Shown here: positions 37,555-46,141 of the stretch, piece after piece | Numbering within the stretch: the stretch's first letter is position 1 | How the letters are laid out: each line of letters opens with the position of its first letter | Assembly (NCBI GenBank): GCA_025963285.1 | Contig: JAOPUX010000064.1 | Coordinates: 1 to 64,000, forward strand | Source of the DNA: Jatrophihabitans sp. | GTDB taxonomy: Bacteria; Actinomycetota; Actinomycetes; Mycobacteriales; Jatrophihabitantaceae | Length of the DNA stretch: 64,000 nucleotides | Reading direction: 5' to 3' | Made by a program: the position numbers and the translations under genes | The notes under the pieces: generated by a model | What the model was told of the DNA's origin: nothing | The model's input: only the letters and a program-made list of their open reading frames with translations | Database searches by the model: none

Positions 37555-37860
37555 ATGAAACTGAAAGCCGGCCAGCCGCTCTACAGCGTCACCGATGACA
37601 CGACGCTGCTGGTGATCAGGTCGGCAGATCGTCAGGTGTCGCTCACCTGCGGCGGCCATGAGATGTCAGCCAGCAAGGACACCGGCGAGAAGCTGCCCAT
37701 GGAGGGGCCGGCTGGCCACGGTGCGACGATCGGCAAGCGCTACGTGGACATCGACAACGTGGTCGAGCTGCTGTGCACCAAGCCCGGCGACGGTGAACTC
37801 GCCCTCGACGGCGTAGCCCTCAACCTGGTGGCAGCCAAGCAGCTGCCCGCGTCCGACTGA
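37555..37860 (+). CDS. 101-residue conserved protein of unknown function, copy 2
   Basis: Same length and 41% identical to the product of 23053-23358, aligned without a gap. Shared blocks are LTCGG (30-34), GKRY (60-63), LCTK-G-G (73-80), DGVA and terminal LPASD. The most variable part is residues 40-55. Invariant Cys at 32 and 74; soluble, no signal peptide. Its stop is 7 bases before the acyl-CoA synthetase start, so the two are translationally linked. A role as accessory or carrier factor for CoA-ester formation or use is inferred; there is no phosphopantetheine Ser motif, so it is not an acyl carrier protein. Start ATG 37555 has only a weak GGGG ribosome site. Confidence 0.83.
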   Translation: MKLKAGQPLYSVTDDTTLLVIRSADRQVSLTCGGHEMSASKDTGEKLPMEGPAGHGATIGKRYVDIDNVVELLCTKPGDGELALDGVALNLVAAKQLPASD

Positions 37861-37867
37861 GGGCGTC

Positions 37868-39376
37868 GTGAACCTATCGATGCTGCTGGACATGGCCGCC
37901 GACGGTTTCGGCGACCGGGTCGTCCTGGGTCGTCAGGACAGTGGACTCACGGCCGAAAGGGTGCGTGCTGCCGCCTGCGGCGGTGCCGCGATGCTCCGCG
38001 AGCAGGGTGCCGGCGCGCTGATCTACCTCGACGTCAACGGGCCCACGTTTGCAGTCGCGCTCTTCGCTGCGGCGCGCGCGGGCATCCCCCTCGTACCCAT
38101 CAACTACCGTCTCAGCGCCGCTCAGCAGGCCCAGCTCGTGGCACATCATCCGCGTGCCACGATCCTCACCGGACCGGAGGGAACGCAGCTACAGGTGCCC
38201 GACGGCACCATCCTCACCACGACCCAGTGGCTGGCTGAGGCGACCTCACGCGCCGACACGGTTCCCGCCGATGGCAGCGTCGCCGAGTCCTCCAGCCCGG
38301 CAGTCGTGATCTACACCAGTGGTACGACCGCCGAGCCGAAGGGCGTGCTGCTGCGCCACGACAATCTCGTGTCCTACGTGCTCGGCACGGTCGAGTTTGC
38401 CGGCGCCGAACCGGGCGATACCGCGCTGGTCAGCGTTCCGCCGTACCACATCGCCGCGGTCGCCAACGTGATCACGAACCTGTACGCCGGGCGCAGGTGC
38501 ATCGTCTTGGAGCAGTTCACCGGCGAGCAGTGGCTGGAACTGGTCCGGTCGGAGTCCGTCACCCATGCACTCGTCGTGCCGACCATGCTCGCCCGGATCA
38601 TGTCCGCCGACGCCGACCATTCGGTACCGTCGCTGCGCTCACTGGCCTACGGCGGCGCGCCTATGCCGACGAAGGTCATCGAGGCAGCCCTGCTCGCTTG
38701 GCCGTCGGTGAACTTCGCGAACGCCTACGGACTGACCGAGACCAGTTCCACGGTCGCCGTCCTGGGTCCAGACGAGCACCGGGCCGCGATCGGGTCCGAC
38801 GACCCGAAACAGCGCGCCCGTATGTCGAGCGTAGGGCGGCCGGTCCCAGGGGTCGAGATCGAGATCCGCGGCACTGACGGGACCGGCGAGGCCCTTTCGC
38901 CGGGACAGGTCGGCCGCATCTGGGTGCGGGGTGATCAGGTCTCTGGCGAGTACGCCGGCGCCGGGTCGGTGCTCGATCCGCAGGGCTGGTTCGACACGCG
39001 GGACGAGGGTTACCTCGACGAGGATGGCTATCTGTTCGTCGGCGGCCGCACCGACGACACGATCATTCGCGGCGGCGAGAACATCGCGCCCGCCGAGATC
39101 GAGGAGGCGATCCTTGCCCTGGACGGCGTCGACGATGCAGTCGTCGTGGGTGTGCCGGACCTGGAATGGGGGCAGCGACTCGAGTCGGCGGTAGTGGCCG
39201 CGGCCGGCGTGACGCTCGACCCCGAGGCGATCCGAGAGCATGTCCGGACCCAGCTGCGCAGCTCCAAGACCCCTGATCACATCGTGGTGTGGGACGAGCT
39301 CCCGCGAACCGAGACGGGGAAGATCATCCGCAAGCGGGTACTCGAGCGGATGGCGCTCGACGACGCCAGCAGCTAG
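37868..39376 (+). CDS. AMP-forming acyl-CoA synthetase
   Basis: A 502-residue ANL-superfamily ligase that adenylates a carboxylic acid and forms the CoA thioester. Core motifs: VIYTSGTTAEPKGVLLRHD (P-loop), AYGLTETSSTVA, GWFDTRDEGYLDEDGYLFVG, GRTDDTIIRGGENIAPAEIE (hinge) and the catalytic Lys in RTETGKIIRK. Start is GTG 37868. It is probably the entry enzyme of the CoA-dependent part of the pathway. Co-transcribed with the small unknown protein gene. Confidence 0.95.
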   Translation: MNLSMLLDMAADGFGDRVVLGRQDSGLTAERVRAAACGGAAMLREQGAGALIYLDVNGPTFAVALFAAARAGIPLVPINYRLSAAQQAQLVAHHPRATILTGPEGTQLQVPDGTILTTTQWLAEATSRADTVPADGSVAESSSPAVVIYTSGTTAEPKGVLLRHDNLVSYVLGTVEFAGAEPGDTALVSVPPYHIAAVANVITNLYAGRRCIVLEQFTGEQWLELVRSESVTHALVVPTMLARIMSADADHSVPSLRSLAYGGAPMPTKVIEAALLAWPSVNFANAYGLTETSSTVAVLGPDEHRAAIGSDDPKQRARMSSVGRPVPGVEIEIRGTDGTGEALSPGQVGRIWVRGDQVSGEYAGAGSVLDPQGWFDTRDEGYLDEDGYLFVGGRTDDTIIRGGENIAPAEIEEAILALDGVDDAVVVGVPDLEWGQRLESAVVAAAGVTLDPEAIREHVRTQLRSSKTPDHIVVWDELPRTETGKIIRKRVLERMALDDASS

Positions 39377-39420
39377 CACGACCGCTCCGCACAGCCCGCA
39401 CCACGAACACCCACCACAAA

Positions 39421-39460
39421 CGTGAAGGCCGGAACCCAGAGTCGGGTTCCGGCCTTCACG
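39421..39460. terminator. Bidirectional terminator hairpin, 17-bp stem
   Basis: Two perfectly complementary 17-base arms (39421-39437 and 39444-39460) with a 6-base AGAGTC loop, between convergent synthetase and oxygenase beta genes. No T run, as is common in high-GC Actinomycetota. It separates module 1 from module 2. Confidence 0.85.
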
Positions 39461-39481
39461 CCGTACAGGCTGGTGGATCGA

Positions 39482-40027
39482 TCAGAGGATGAACCCCAGC
39501 TTGCGGATCGCGTCGTAGCTGTCGACCAGCACGATCTTCTTCAACGCGATCTTGAGGCCGTCGGGGGTCGGGCGCAGCAGGTACTTGACCCGGCCCGCCC
39601 AGATGATGTGCTCACGGCGGTACTCGATGAGCACGAACGCAGCCGTGACCTCGATGTCCTCACCCGGCGCCTGATCGTGGATCAGCACGTTCGAGATCAC
39701 GCGCGCCAGATCTGAGGGTGGTACCTGGGAATGCCGCTCGCCGGTGAGCAGCATCCCGATGCGAGTGCGCAGGCGGGCGCGGTTGTCGTAGATGAATGAC
39801 ACCGAGCTCGTCGGATCCGTGTCGTTGCCGTCGACCGGGACCCAGTAGATCCCGTCGTCGGTCCACAGCCCCTCCCAGTCGGCGTACTTGTGTTCATCCG
39901 CGAGCTGGGCCTCGCGGTAGAGGAAGTCGATGATCTCCCGGCGGCTGTAGCCACCGAAGTTAGGGCCGTCCGCATCGCTCAAGGAGACCCCTCGCATTTC
40001 GTCCATCTCGACCATCGTCAGAGACAC
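39482..40027 (-). CDS. Ring-hydroxylating dioxygenase beta subunit
   Basis: A 181-residue small subunit of aromatic Rieske oxygenases (SnoaL-like cone fold): IIDFLYREAQLADEHKYADW, EGLWTDDGIYWVPVDG and a C-terminal KKIVLVDSYDAIRKLGFIL. It is structural and supports the alpha subunit. The GTG at 40027 overlaps the alpha gene; ATG 40015, two bases after the alpha stop, is an alternative. Pairs with 40018-41370. Confidence 0.92.
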   Translation of the reverse strand: MSLTMVEMDEMRGVSLSDADGPNFGGYSRREIIDFLYREAQLADEHKYADWEGLWTDDGIYWVPVDGNDTDPTSSVSFIYDNRARLRTRIGMLLTGERHSQVPPSDLARVISNVLIHDQAPGEDIEVTAAFVLIEYRREHIIWAGRVKYLLRPTPDGLKIALKKIVLVDSYDAIRKLGFIL

Positions 40028-41370
40028 CCACCCTCGAACGCATCGGGCACGACGCCAGCAGGGCTGTCGTCCATCATTTCGCTGCGGTAGCGGCGCCAGA
40101 ATGCGCGCTGACTGGTCTCATCGGAGGAATCCGACACGACAGACCCGTTGCTCTCGTCGAGCTCCTCACGTCCCAACCCACGGGCGAGATAGAGCCAACG
40201 CGGGTTGCCGGCGGCGAGCCCGAGCTGGTTGCGCTCGGCGATCTCGTCGTCGTCGGCGAAGAGGAGTCCGGCCGGGCCGAGACCGCCCTGGGTCTGGGTG
40301 ATGATCGTTTCATCGAGCGCGGGAGCGCCGCCGAAAGTCACGGGCGTGACCCATTGGACGGTCAGGTTCGCCTCGAGTGGCTGGACGACTGCAATGTTGT
40401 TCAGCGCGATGAACAGGTTCGGGAAGATCGTCGCGTGCGGCGGCCCTTCCAGGGCGATGTCCATTGCCCGCTCGGCGCCGACCCGTTCGGTCAGCTTGGC
40501 CAGATAGTCGTCGACGACGGCCTGGGGGAAGCGCTTGAGCCAGCCGAGCGGCCCGCTCTCCCGCTTGCGCTCGGTGTAGTCGAGCTCGCCGCTGCCGTTG
40601 CCCCAGTCGCGCACCACCGGATCCGGCGGCGGCTTCGGGATCGCCTGGCGGGCCGCGCGCTTCGGATTGATGCTGACCTTGAAGAGCGAGGAGTGGACGA
40701 AGGGCGGGTGATATCCGTCCGTGTCGTTCTCCACGATCATCTTCCAGTTGCACCTCATCCGGTGCTTGAGGCTGCCCGACTTGACCTCGATCTCGCCGGT
40801 AGGAGCCACCTCACAGAGCCGGTCGATGAGGTGCTTGCTGCGGCCCAGGTGCTCGTCGAGGGAGATGCCCGTCGGGGAGAGGCTGGCGAAGATGAACCCG
40901 CGATAGATCTCGACGCGGGGCACCTTGGCCAGGCCGAGCTTGGAGCGGTCGAAGTTCTCGCCGTAACCCTGCGGGTGCGGCACACCGAGCAGATCGCCGG
41001 AGTTCGTGAACGTCCACGCGTGGTAGGCGCAGCGGAAGTTCATCGAGTTGCCGAGCTGGTCGTTCACGACGCGGTTGCCACGGTGGGGGCACCGGTTGAG
41101 CAACACGTTGATGTCGCCAGCCTTGTCCCGGGAGACGATGATCGGCTGGCGACCCATGCTCCGGATCGCGTAGTCGCCCGGCTTGGCAACCTCGCTGGTG
41201 TGGGCAACGTATACCCACCCGCGGTGCCAGATTCGGTCGAACTCGTCGTCGTGGACGATCGGGTCGGTGTAGAGCCGGCCGTCGAGTCGATCCTCGCGGA
41301 TCAGATCCGTGTAGTCGTAGATGCTGGGCAGCGGCGCCCTGGCATCTAGATCGTCTACTACGTCAGTCAT
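40018..41370 (-). CDS. Ring-hydroxylating dioxygenase alpha subunit
   Basis: A 450-residue catalytic subunit. The Rieske 2Fe-2S ligands are Cys94, His96, Cys114 and His117 (NRCPHRGNR, FRCAYHAWT), and the mononuclear iron site has His221 and His226 in DTDGYHPPFVH with bridging Asp218. It should add O2 to an aromatic ring to give a cis-dihydrodiol, or demethylate or hydroxylate. ATG 41370 follows AGAAGGGACAACCC. No Rieske ferredoxin gene lies beside it; the reductase at 10372 or the ferredoxins at 52241 and 54993 might serve. Substrate unknown. Confidence 0.95.
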   Translation of the reverse strand: MTDVVDDLDARAPLPSIYDYTDLIREDRLDGRLYTDPIVHDDEFDRIWHRGWVYVAHTSEVAKPGDYAIRSMGRQPIIVSRDKAGDINVLLNRCPHRGNRVVNDQLGNSMNFRCAYHAWTFTNSGDLLGVPHPQGYGENFDRSKLGLAKVPRVEIYRGFIFASLSPTGISLDEHLGRSKHLIDRLCEVAPTGEIEVKSGSLKHRMRCNWKMIVENDTDGYHPPFVHSSLFKVSINPKRAARQAIPKPPPDPVVRDWGNGSGELDYTERKRESGPLGWLKRFPQAVVDDYLAKLTERVGAERAMDIALEGPPHATIFPNLFIALNNIAVVQPLEANLTVQWVTPVTFGGAPALDETIITQTQGGLGPAGLLFADDDEIAERNQLGLAAGNPRWLYLARGLGREELDESNGSVVSDSSDETSQRAFWRRYRSEMMDDSPAGVVPDAFEGGCL

Positions 41371-41846
41371 GGGTTGTCCCTTCTGATGGCCGGCTGAGCC
41401 GGCGGGCGGCATCGGCCGCGGTTGGCAACTCGGCGACCCCGCCGATGGATCTCGCCTCGTTCAGCACTGTAGGACGGCTGAGGTCCAGCATTCCCGGCTC
41501 CGTGCCGAGGCACGGAACGTCCTGGACGGTATGGACGACCCACCTCACGGCCGATCCGGCATCGCCCAGAACAAATCCAGGGCGGCCTGGTCGCCAGGGC
41601 GGGTCGAGAACCTCCGGGCAGGCCGAGAACGGTTCGCGCACGCCGTTCATCCTCAGATGAGCGCCGGAGTCGGTGATGTTCACAGACTACGCACCGTAGG
41701 ACTCCAGCAGCTTGGCTTGCTCGAGATCAGTCGGCCAACGCCAAGCGGGCGCAGCAACGCTACTGCAGCGTTCCTGCGCCCGCGGTGGTACGGAGGCGTC
41801 CGCCCGCCCGGGACGGATCTCCGTCCCGCTTGGGTCTCTGTCTTGG
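41371..41846. other. 476-base gap between oxygenase alpha and extradiol dioxygenase
   Basis: No gene I can support. One leftward frame from GTG 41683 to 41363 (106 codons) overlaps the alpha start by 8 bases, but it lacks a convincing ribosome site and resembles nothing known; it may be chance. The rest probably holds the alpha/beta promoter. No operator palindrome seen. Confidence 0.5.
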
Positions 41847-42728
41847 TTAGATGTCGGGCTGGCCGGGATCGGACTGCTTGTGACCCCAGTAGCTGGCGAC
41901 GTCGTAGCGGGTCGGCGTGTAAGTCGCATCGTCGATGAGCCGGCCGCCGAATCCGTATTCGACCTGGAAGCCCGAGGGGGTCTTGACGTAGAAGGAGAGC
42001 ATCTCGTCGTTGGAGTGCTTGCCGAACGACGCGGCAACCGGAGCCGCCCCGGCGAGCACCTTGTCCCACGCCCGGCCGATCAGGTCGAAGTCGTCAACCT
42101 CGAACATGAGGTGATTGACGTGATTCGGCACGCCCGGGATCGCCGCGTGGGCAAACGAGTGGTGGCGGGGGTTGCAGTGCAGGAAGGTGCCGGTGAGCCC
42201 CGGCGCGAAGTCGATGTAGTCGCTGAGTCGGAACCCAAGCAGGTCGTACAGGCGCTGGTAGGCCGCTCCGTCGCTGACCATCTGGAAGGCGTGACCGAAC
42301 CCGCCGGTCCCGGTCTTGAAGCGTGCACCCCTCGGGGAGACGAAGGGGTCCTTGTCCGTCTTCAGCCCCCAGAACAGCTCCAGTGTGAGCCCGTCGGGGT
42401 CCTCGAAGGACGACAGCCCGCTCACCATGCGCTCCGCGATGGTGGCCGAGTCGGCAGGCTTCACCACGAAGCCGGCAGCCTCGAGTGATGCAGACAGCTC
42501 CTCGAGTTCGGCTGCGCCCTTGACCTCCCAGCCCAGCGTGGTGACGCCGCCGGCCTCGGAGTGACGACGCACGTCGAGGCGGTAGGACTTTTCGTCCATC
42601 CGCAGCAGCAGCCGGTCGTCGGTCTCGGACGCGATCTGCAGCCCGAGCAGATCGACCGCAAACGCCTTCCACTCCGACAGGTCGGTGGCCGAGATCAACG
42701 CGTAACCCAGGCTCAAAACTGACGCCAT
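41847..42728 (-). CDS. Type I extradiol ring-cleavage dioxygenase (BphC/HsaC-like)
   Basis: A 293-residue two-domain vicinal-oxygen-chelate enzyme. The Fe(II) ligands fall where BphC has them: His146 (GHAFQM), His206 (VNHLMFEV) and Glu257 (GFQVEYGFGG). The loop FLHCNPRHHSFAH carries the catalytic His. It opens a bicyclic or substituted catechol between a hydroxylated and a neighbouring carbon, giving a meta-cleavage product for the hydrolase at 51275-52132. It is upstream of the oxygenase genes on the same strand. Confidence 0.94.
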   Translation of the reverse strand: MASVLSLGYALISATDLSEWKAFAVDLLGLQIASETDDRLLLRMDEKSYRLDVRRHSEAGGVTTLGWEVKGAAELEELSASLEAAGFVVKPADSATIAERMVSGLSSFEDPDGLTLELFWGLKTDKDPFVSPRGARFKTGTGGFGHAFQMVSDGAAYQRLYDLLGFRLSDYIDFAPGLTGTFLHCNPRHHSFAHAAIPGVPNHVNHLMFEVDDFDLIGRAWDKVLAGAAPVAASFGKHSNDEMLSFYVKTPSGFQVEYGFGGRLIDDATYTPTRYDVASYWGHKQSDPGQPDI

Positions 42729-42882
42729 TGGTGAGTCCTCTCAAGAGTTATTGACTTGACATGCGGTACATCGGCACAGGTTTCGCGGAACGCTACCTGC
42801 GGCTTCGCGCCCGACGCCACGCTCGCGTGCCGGGTATCGGCACGTACGGGGCGTGCGCTCGCGAGCGCCGGACGCCGGTTGG

Positions 42883-44292
42883 TCAGCGCGCCCGGAGGAC
42901 CAGCTGCAGCTCGGTGAATGCCGCGTAGCCCCACGGTCCGTTCTCGACCCCGATGCCGCTCCACTTCGCGCCACCGAAGGGCAGGTTCGGAGCCACCGCC
43001 ATGTGCGTGTTGACCCAGACACTCCCGCTGTCGAGCTGGGTCGCGACCGAGGTCGCGCGGTCGGTGTCCGCACCCCACACAGACGCACCCAGCCCGAAGT
43101 TGGTGGCGTTGGCCTGAGCGACGACGTCCTCGACCCGGCTGAAGGGAATGAGCGGCAGGGCAGGACCGAACTGCTCCTCGTCGACGATGGCGGTGCCGTC
43201 GGCAGCACCGACCAGCACGGTCGGCTCGAAGAAGTACCCGGGCCGGTCCATCGGCCGGCCGCCGGTCGTTGCCGTCGCGCCGTCGCTAATCGCGCTGGCG
43301 ACCAGCTGCGACACCCGCTCGTACTGCGGAGCGTTCTGGATCGGGCCCAGCTCGACTCCGTCGAGGAAGCCGTCGCCGACCACGGCTGCGCGGACACGCT
43401 CGGTCAGCGCCTCCACGACCTCGTCGTAGCGGGACTCGTGGACATAGACACGCTTGATGGCCGAGCAGATCTGCCCGTTGTTGCCGAACGCCGACTGGAA
43501 GAGCTTCTCGGTGATCGCGGCCGGATCGATGTCATCCAGCAGGATCGCCGGATCGTTACCGCCGAGTTCGAGCGTGACGCGCTTGAGGTCGCCGGCCGCC
43601 GCCGCGGCGACCCGCTTGCCGGTAGCGATCGAGCCGGTGAAACTGATCTTACGTGGAACCGGGTGCTCGGTCATCGAGGCACCGAGCGGGTCCCGGCCGC
43701 TCACCACGTTGAGCACTCCGGGCGGCAGCACGCCGCGCAGCGCTGCACCCAACGCAAGGGTCGCCAGCGGCGTGTAGGGCGACGGCTTCAGCACAACCGT
43801 GTTCCCGGCCAGCAGGGCCGGCGCGAGCTTCCAGGAGGCGAGCAGCAGCGGGAAGTTCCACGGCGTGATGGCGGCGACCACCCCGATCGGCTTGCGCGTG
43901 ACCTCCGCGTACGTCGTCGCGTCGTCCTGGATCACCTCTGCCGGAAGGTCGAGCGCGGCGAAGTAACGGAACCACGCCGCCGAGGCGTGCAGCTCGATCA
44001 CCGACTGGTTCACCGGCCGGCCCTGCTCGAGGGTCAGAACCTGAGCCAGCGATTCGGCGTTCGCGACGATCGCGTCCGCTGCGGCGTTGAGGGTCTCGCG
44101 ACGCAGTGCCAGGTCCGTGCGCCAATCGCCATAGGCGCGAGCCGCGGCGTCGAAGGCAGCGTCGAGCTGATCGGCGTCGCAGTCGGGAGCCTGCGCGAAG
44201 GCCTCACCGGTCGAGGGGTTTATGACGTCGAAGTCGTCGATATGTGCGACTGACTTTCCATCGATTGTCATCGAAAAATCGGGCAGTTCCAT
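42883..44292 (-). CDS. Aldehyde dehydrogenase (module 2, first)
   Basis: A 469-residue NAD(P)-dependent aldehyde dehydrogenase. Catalytic Glu lies in LELGGNDPAIL and the nucleophile is Cys276 (NNGQICSAIKR); ITPWNFPLL is the N-site motif. ATG 44292 is taken; GTG 44301 or ATG 44271 are possible. It is divergent from the NDMA-type alcohol dehydrogenase gene, so the two probably convert an alcohol to an acid in two steps before CoA activation. Confidence 0.93.
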   Translation of the reverse strand: MELPDFSMTIDGKSVAHIDDFDVINPSTGEAFAQAPDCDADQLDAAFDAAARAYGDWRTDLALRRETLNAAADAIVANAESLAQVLTLEQGRPVNQSVIELHASAAWFRYFAALDLPAEVIQDDATTYAEVTRKPIGVVAAITPWNFPLLLASWKLAPALLAGNTVVLKPSPYTPLATLALGAALRGVLPPGVLNVVSGRDPLGASMTEHPVPRKISFTGSIATGKRVAAAAAGDLKRVTLELGGNDPAILLDDIDPAAITEKLFQSAFGNNGQICSAIKRVYVHESRYDEVVEALTERVRAAVVGDGFLDGVELGPIQNAPQYERVSQLVASAISDGATATTGGRPMDRPGYFFEPTVLVGAADGTAIVDEEQFGPALPLIPFSRVEDVVAQANATNFGLGASVWGADTDRATSVATQLDSGSVWVNTHMAVAPNLPFGGAKWSGIGVENGPWGYAAFTELQLVLRAR

Positions 44293-44434
44293 GAGGCACA
44301 CCTGTCTCGCTCAGAGTCCGTACGCGTGTAGTGATTCCTTAGTAGACCCTGCTCCCCCGGAGGGGACCGACGCACGTGCCGGGCTACGGAACAGCACCTG
44401 CCTCGGGTGCCCAGGCCCGCGCTACTTTGCGGAT

Positions 44435-45583
44435 ATGAAGAGCAGAGCGGCAGTGCTGTGGGGGCTCAAAGAGCCTTGGAAAATAAACGAGATCCAGGTC
44501 GATCCGCCCAAGAGCGGCGAGGTGCTGGTGCGCTGGAAGGTTGCGGGACTATGCCATAGCGACGAGCACCTCGTCACCGGCGACATGGTTCCGCCGGCGG
44601 AGATGCTCGAGGCGATGGGCGAGGCGAAGTTCTTCCCGATCATCGGTGGCCACGAGGGCGCCGGCATCGTGGAGGCCGTCGGCCCCGACGTAACCGATCT
44701 GGCGGTCGGTGATCACGTGGCCGCGAGCTTCATTCCTGCCTGTGGGAAGTGCCGCTACTGCCTGACCGGCCGTGGCAACCTCTGCAACAGCGGTGCCGGC
44801 ACCCTCGGTGGCGGGATGATCACCGACGGCACGCCTCGGCACTTCGTCGACGGTGCCCCGGTCGCCCTGCTGGCGAAGGTCGGCTCGTTCTCTGAGCTGA
44901 GCTGCGTGTCGCAGACCTCGATCATCAAGGTGGACAAGGACCTTCCTCTCGAAGCTGTCGCCCTCGTGTCCTGTGGTGTGTCCACGGGCTGGGGATCGGC
45001 GACCGAGCGGGCGAACGTGCGACCGGGCGACGTCGTGGTCGTCGTGGGCGTCGGCGGCATCGGCATCAACGCCGTGCAGGGTGCCAGGGCTGCGGGCGCG
45101 AAGATGGTGATCGCCATCGACCCGGTCGAGTTCAAGCGCGACAAGGCACGCGAGTTCGGGGCGACCCACACCTTCGCGTCGATGGAGTCGGCGCTGCCCG
45201 AGGTGGCCTCGCTGACCTACGGCGAGATGGCCGACAAGGTGATCATGGCGCCTGGTGTCGTGTACGGCGAACTCATGGCCCCGGCGATGACGTTGACCGG
45301 AAAGGGCGGCACCCTCGTCGTCACCGGCGTCGCGCCGATGACCCAGACCCAGTCGTCGATCAACCTGTTCGAGCTCGCGATGTGGAACAAGGAGATCAAG
45401 GGTACCCTGTTCGGCTCGCTCAACCCGCGGGTCGACGTGCCGCGCCTGCTCGACCTGTACCGGCACGGTGTGCTGAAGCTGGACGAGCTGGTGACCCGCC
45501 GCTACTCCCTCGACGAGATCAACGACGGCTACCAGGCGATGCGTGACGGCACCAATATCCGTGGCGTCGTCGTCTACGACTGA
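44435..45583 (+). CDS. NDMA-dependent, mycofactocin-type alcohol dehydrogenase
   Basis: A 382-residue zinc alcohol dehydrogenase. MKSRAAVLWGLKEPWKINEI at the start and FPIIGGHEGAGIVE are characteristic of the NDMA-dependent group, which holds NAD(H) tightly and passes electrons to mycofactocin. Catalytic zinc: Cys40 (GLCHSDEH) and GGHEGAG His; structural zinc: CGKCRYCLTGRGNLC. Nucleotide motif GVGGIGINAVQGA. ATG 44435 is chosen because upstream sequence is unconserved. It supports dependence of the pathway on mycofactocin genes elsewhere. Confidence 0.94.
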   Translation: MKSRAAVLWGLKEPWKINEIQVDPPKSGEVLVRWKVAGLCHSDEHLVTGDMVPPAEMLEAMGEAKFFPIIGGHEGAGIVEAVGPDVTDLAVGDHVAASFIPACGKCRYCLTGRGNLCNSGAGTLGGGMITDGTPRHFVDGAPVALLAKVGSFSELSCVSQTSIIKVDKDLPLEAVALVSCGVSTGWGSATERANVRPGDVVVVVGVGGIGINAVQGARAAGAKMVIAIDPVEFKRDKAREFGATHTFASMESALPEVASLTYGEMADKVIMAPGVVYGELMAPAMTLTGKGGTLVVTGVAPMTQTQSSINLFELAMWNKEIKGTLFGSLNPRVDVPRLLDLYRHGVLKLDELVTRRYSLDEINDGYQAMRDGTNIRGVVVYD

Positions 45584-45590
45584 CAATCGC

Positions 45591-45643
45591 AAGACCAGCA
45601 ACAGCCGCGGCGAGTGGGAGGCGCCGCGGCTGTTGCTGTCTTC
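45591..45643. terminator. Bidirectional terminator after the alcohol dehydrogenase gene
   Basis: A 16-bp perfect stem (45597-45612 with 45622-45637, 9-base loop), extended by AAGAC/GTCTT with one bulged C. Lies between convergent genes. Confidence 0.8.
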
Positions 45644-45691
45644 TGGTGCGCCGCGAAGACCGCACAGGCCGCTCTGGCCCGGCGAGGCCGC

Positions 45692-46141
45692 TCAGGCCCC
45701 GGCGAACAGCAGCAGCTTGTTGCCGCCGCCGGCATCGGCGAAGTATCCCTGCACCCGGCTGCCGATGAGGTCGTCGCCTTCGTTGACGCCGGTGACCGTC
45801 GAGGCGATACGGACGCCGTCAGTGTCAGCTAGCTCGACGACGCACACGTTGTAGGGGACGGTGGCGACGAAGGCCTGGGTGAGGGCGGCATGGACCCACG
45901 TGTAGCTGAAGATCTGCCCGGCGCCAGAGACCTGGTGCCAGTCCCACTGAAATGATTGGCAGCGGTAGCAGGCCGGTGCGGGCGGGTGCCGGTGCGTGCC
46001 GCACTCGGTGCAGCGCTGGATCACCAGGCGGCCCTCGTCGGCTGCGATCCAATAGCCGGCGGTCAGCGGGTACCGTGCCGCCGGGAGAAGGCCGGGGACC
46101 ATCAGGCCGGGGACCTTCTCCAGCTCGTTGCGCTCGCTCAT
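45692..46141 (-). CDS. DUF35/OB-fold protein (second pair)
   Basis: A 149-residue DUF35 protein: zinc ribbon CTECGTHRHPPAPACYRC and OB-fold VSGAGQIFSYTWVHA, PYNVCVVELADTDGVRIAS. The ATG overlaps the thiolase-like stop by 4 bases (ATGA). Same layout as 35697-37300, so a second Ltp2/ChsH2-like retro-aldolase is inferred, probably for a different intermediate. Confidence 0.92.
   Translation of the reverse strand: MSERNELEKVPGLMVPGLLPAARYPLTAGYWIAADEGRLVIQRCTECGTHRHPPAPACYRCQSFQWDWHQVSGAGQIFSYTWVHAALTQAFVATVPYNVCVVELADTDGVRIASTVTGVNEGDDLIGSRVQGYFADAGGGNKLLLFAGA

Noticed and set aside
41363..41683. 106-codon leftward frame ahead of the oxygenase alpha gene
   Set aside because: It overlaps the alpha start, begins at GTG without a good ribosome site, and has no recognised relatives. 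I kept it only as a note in the gap entry.
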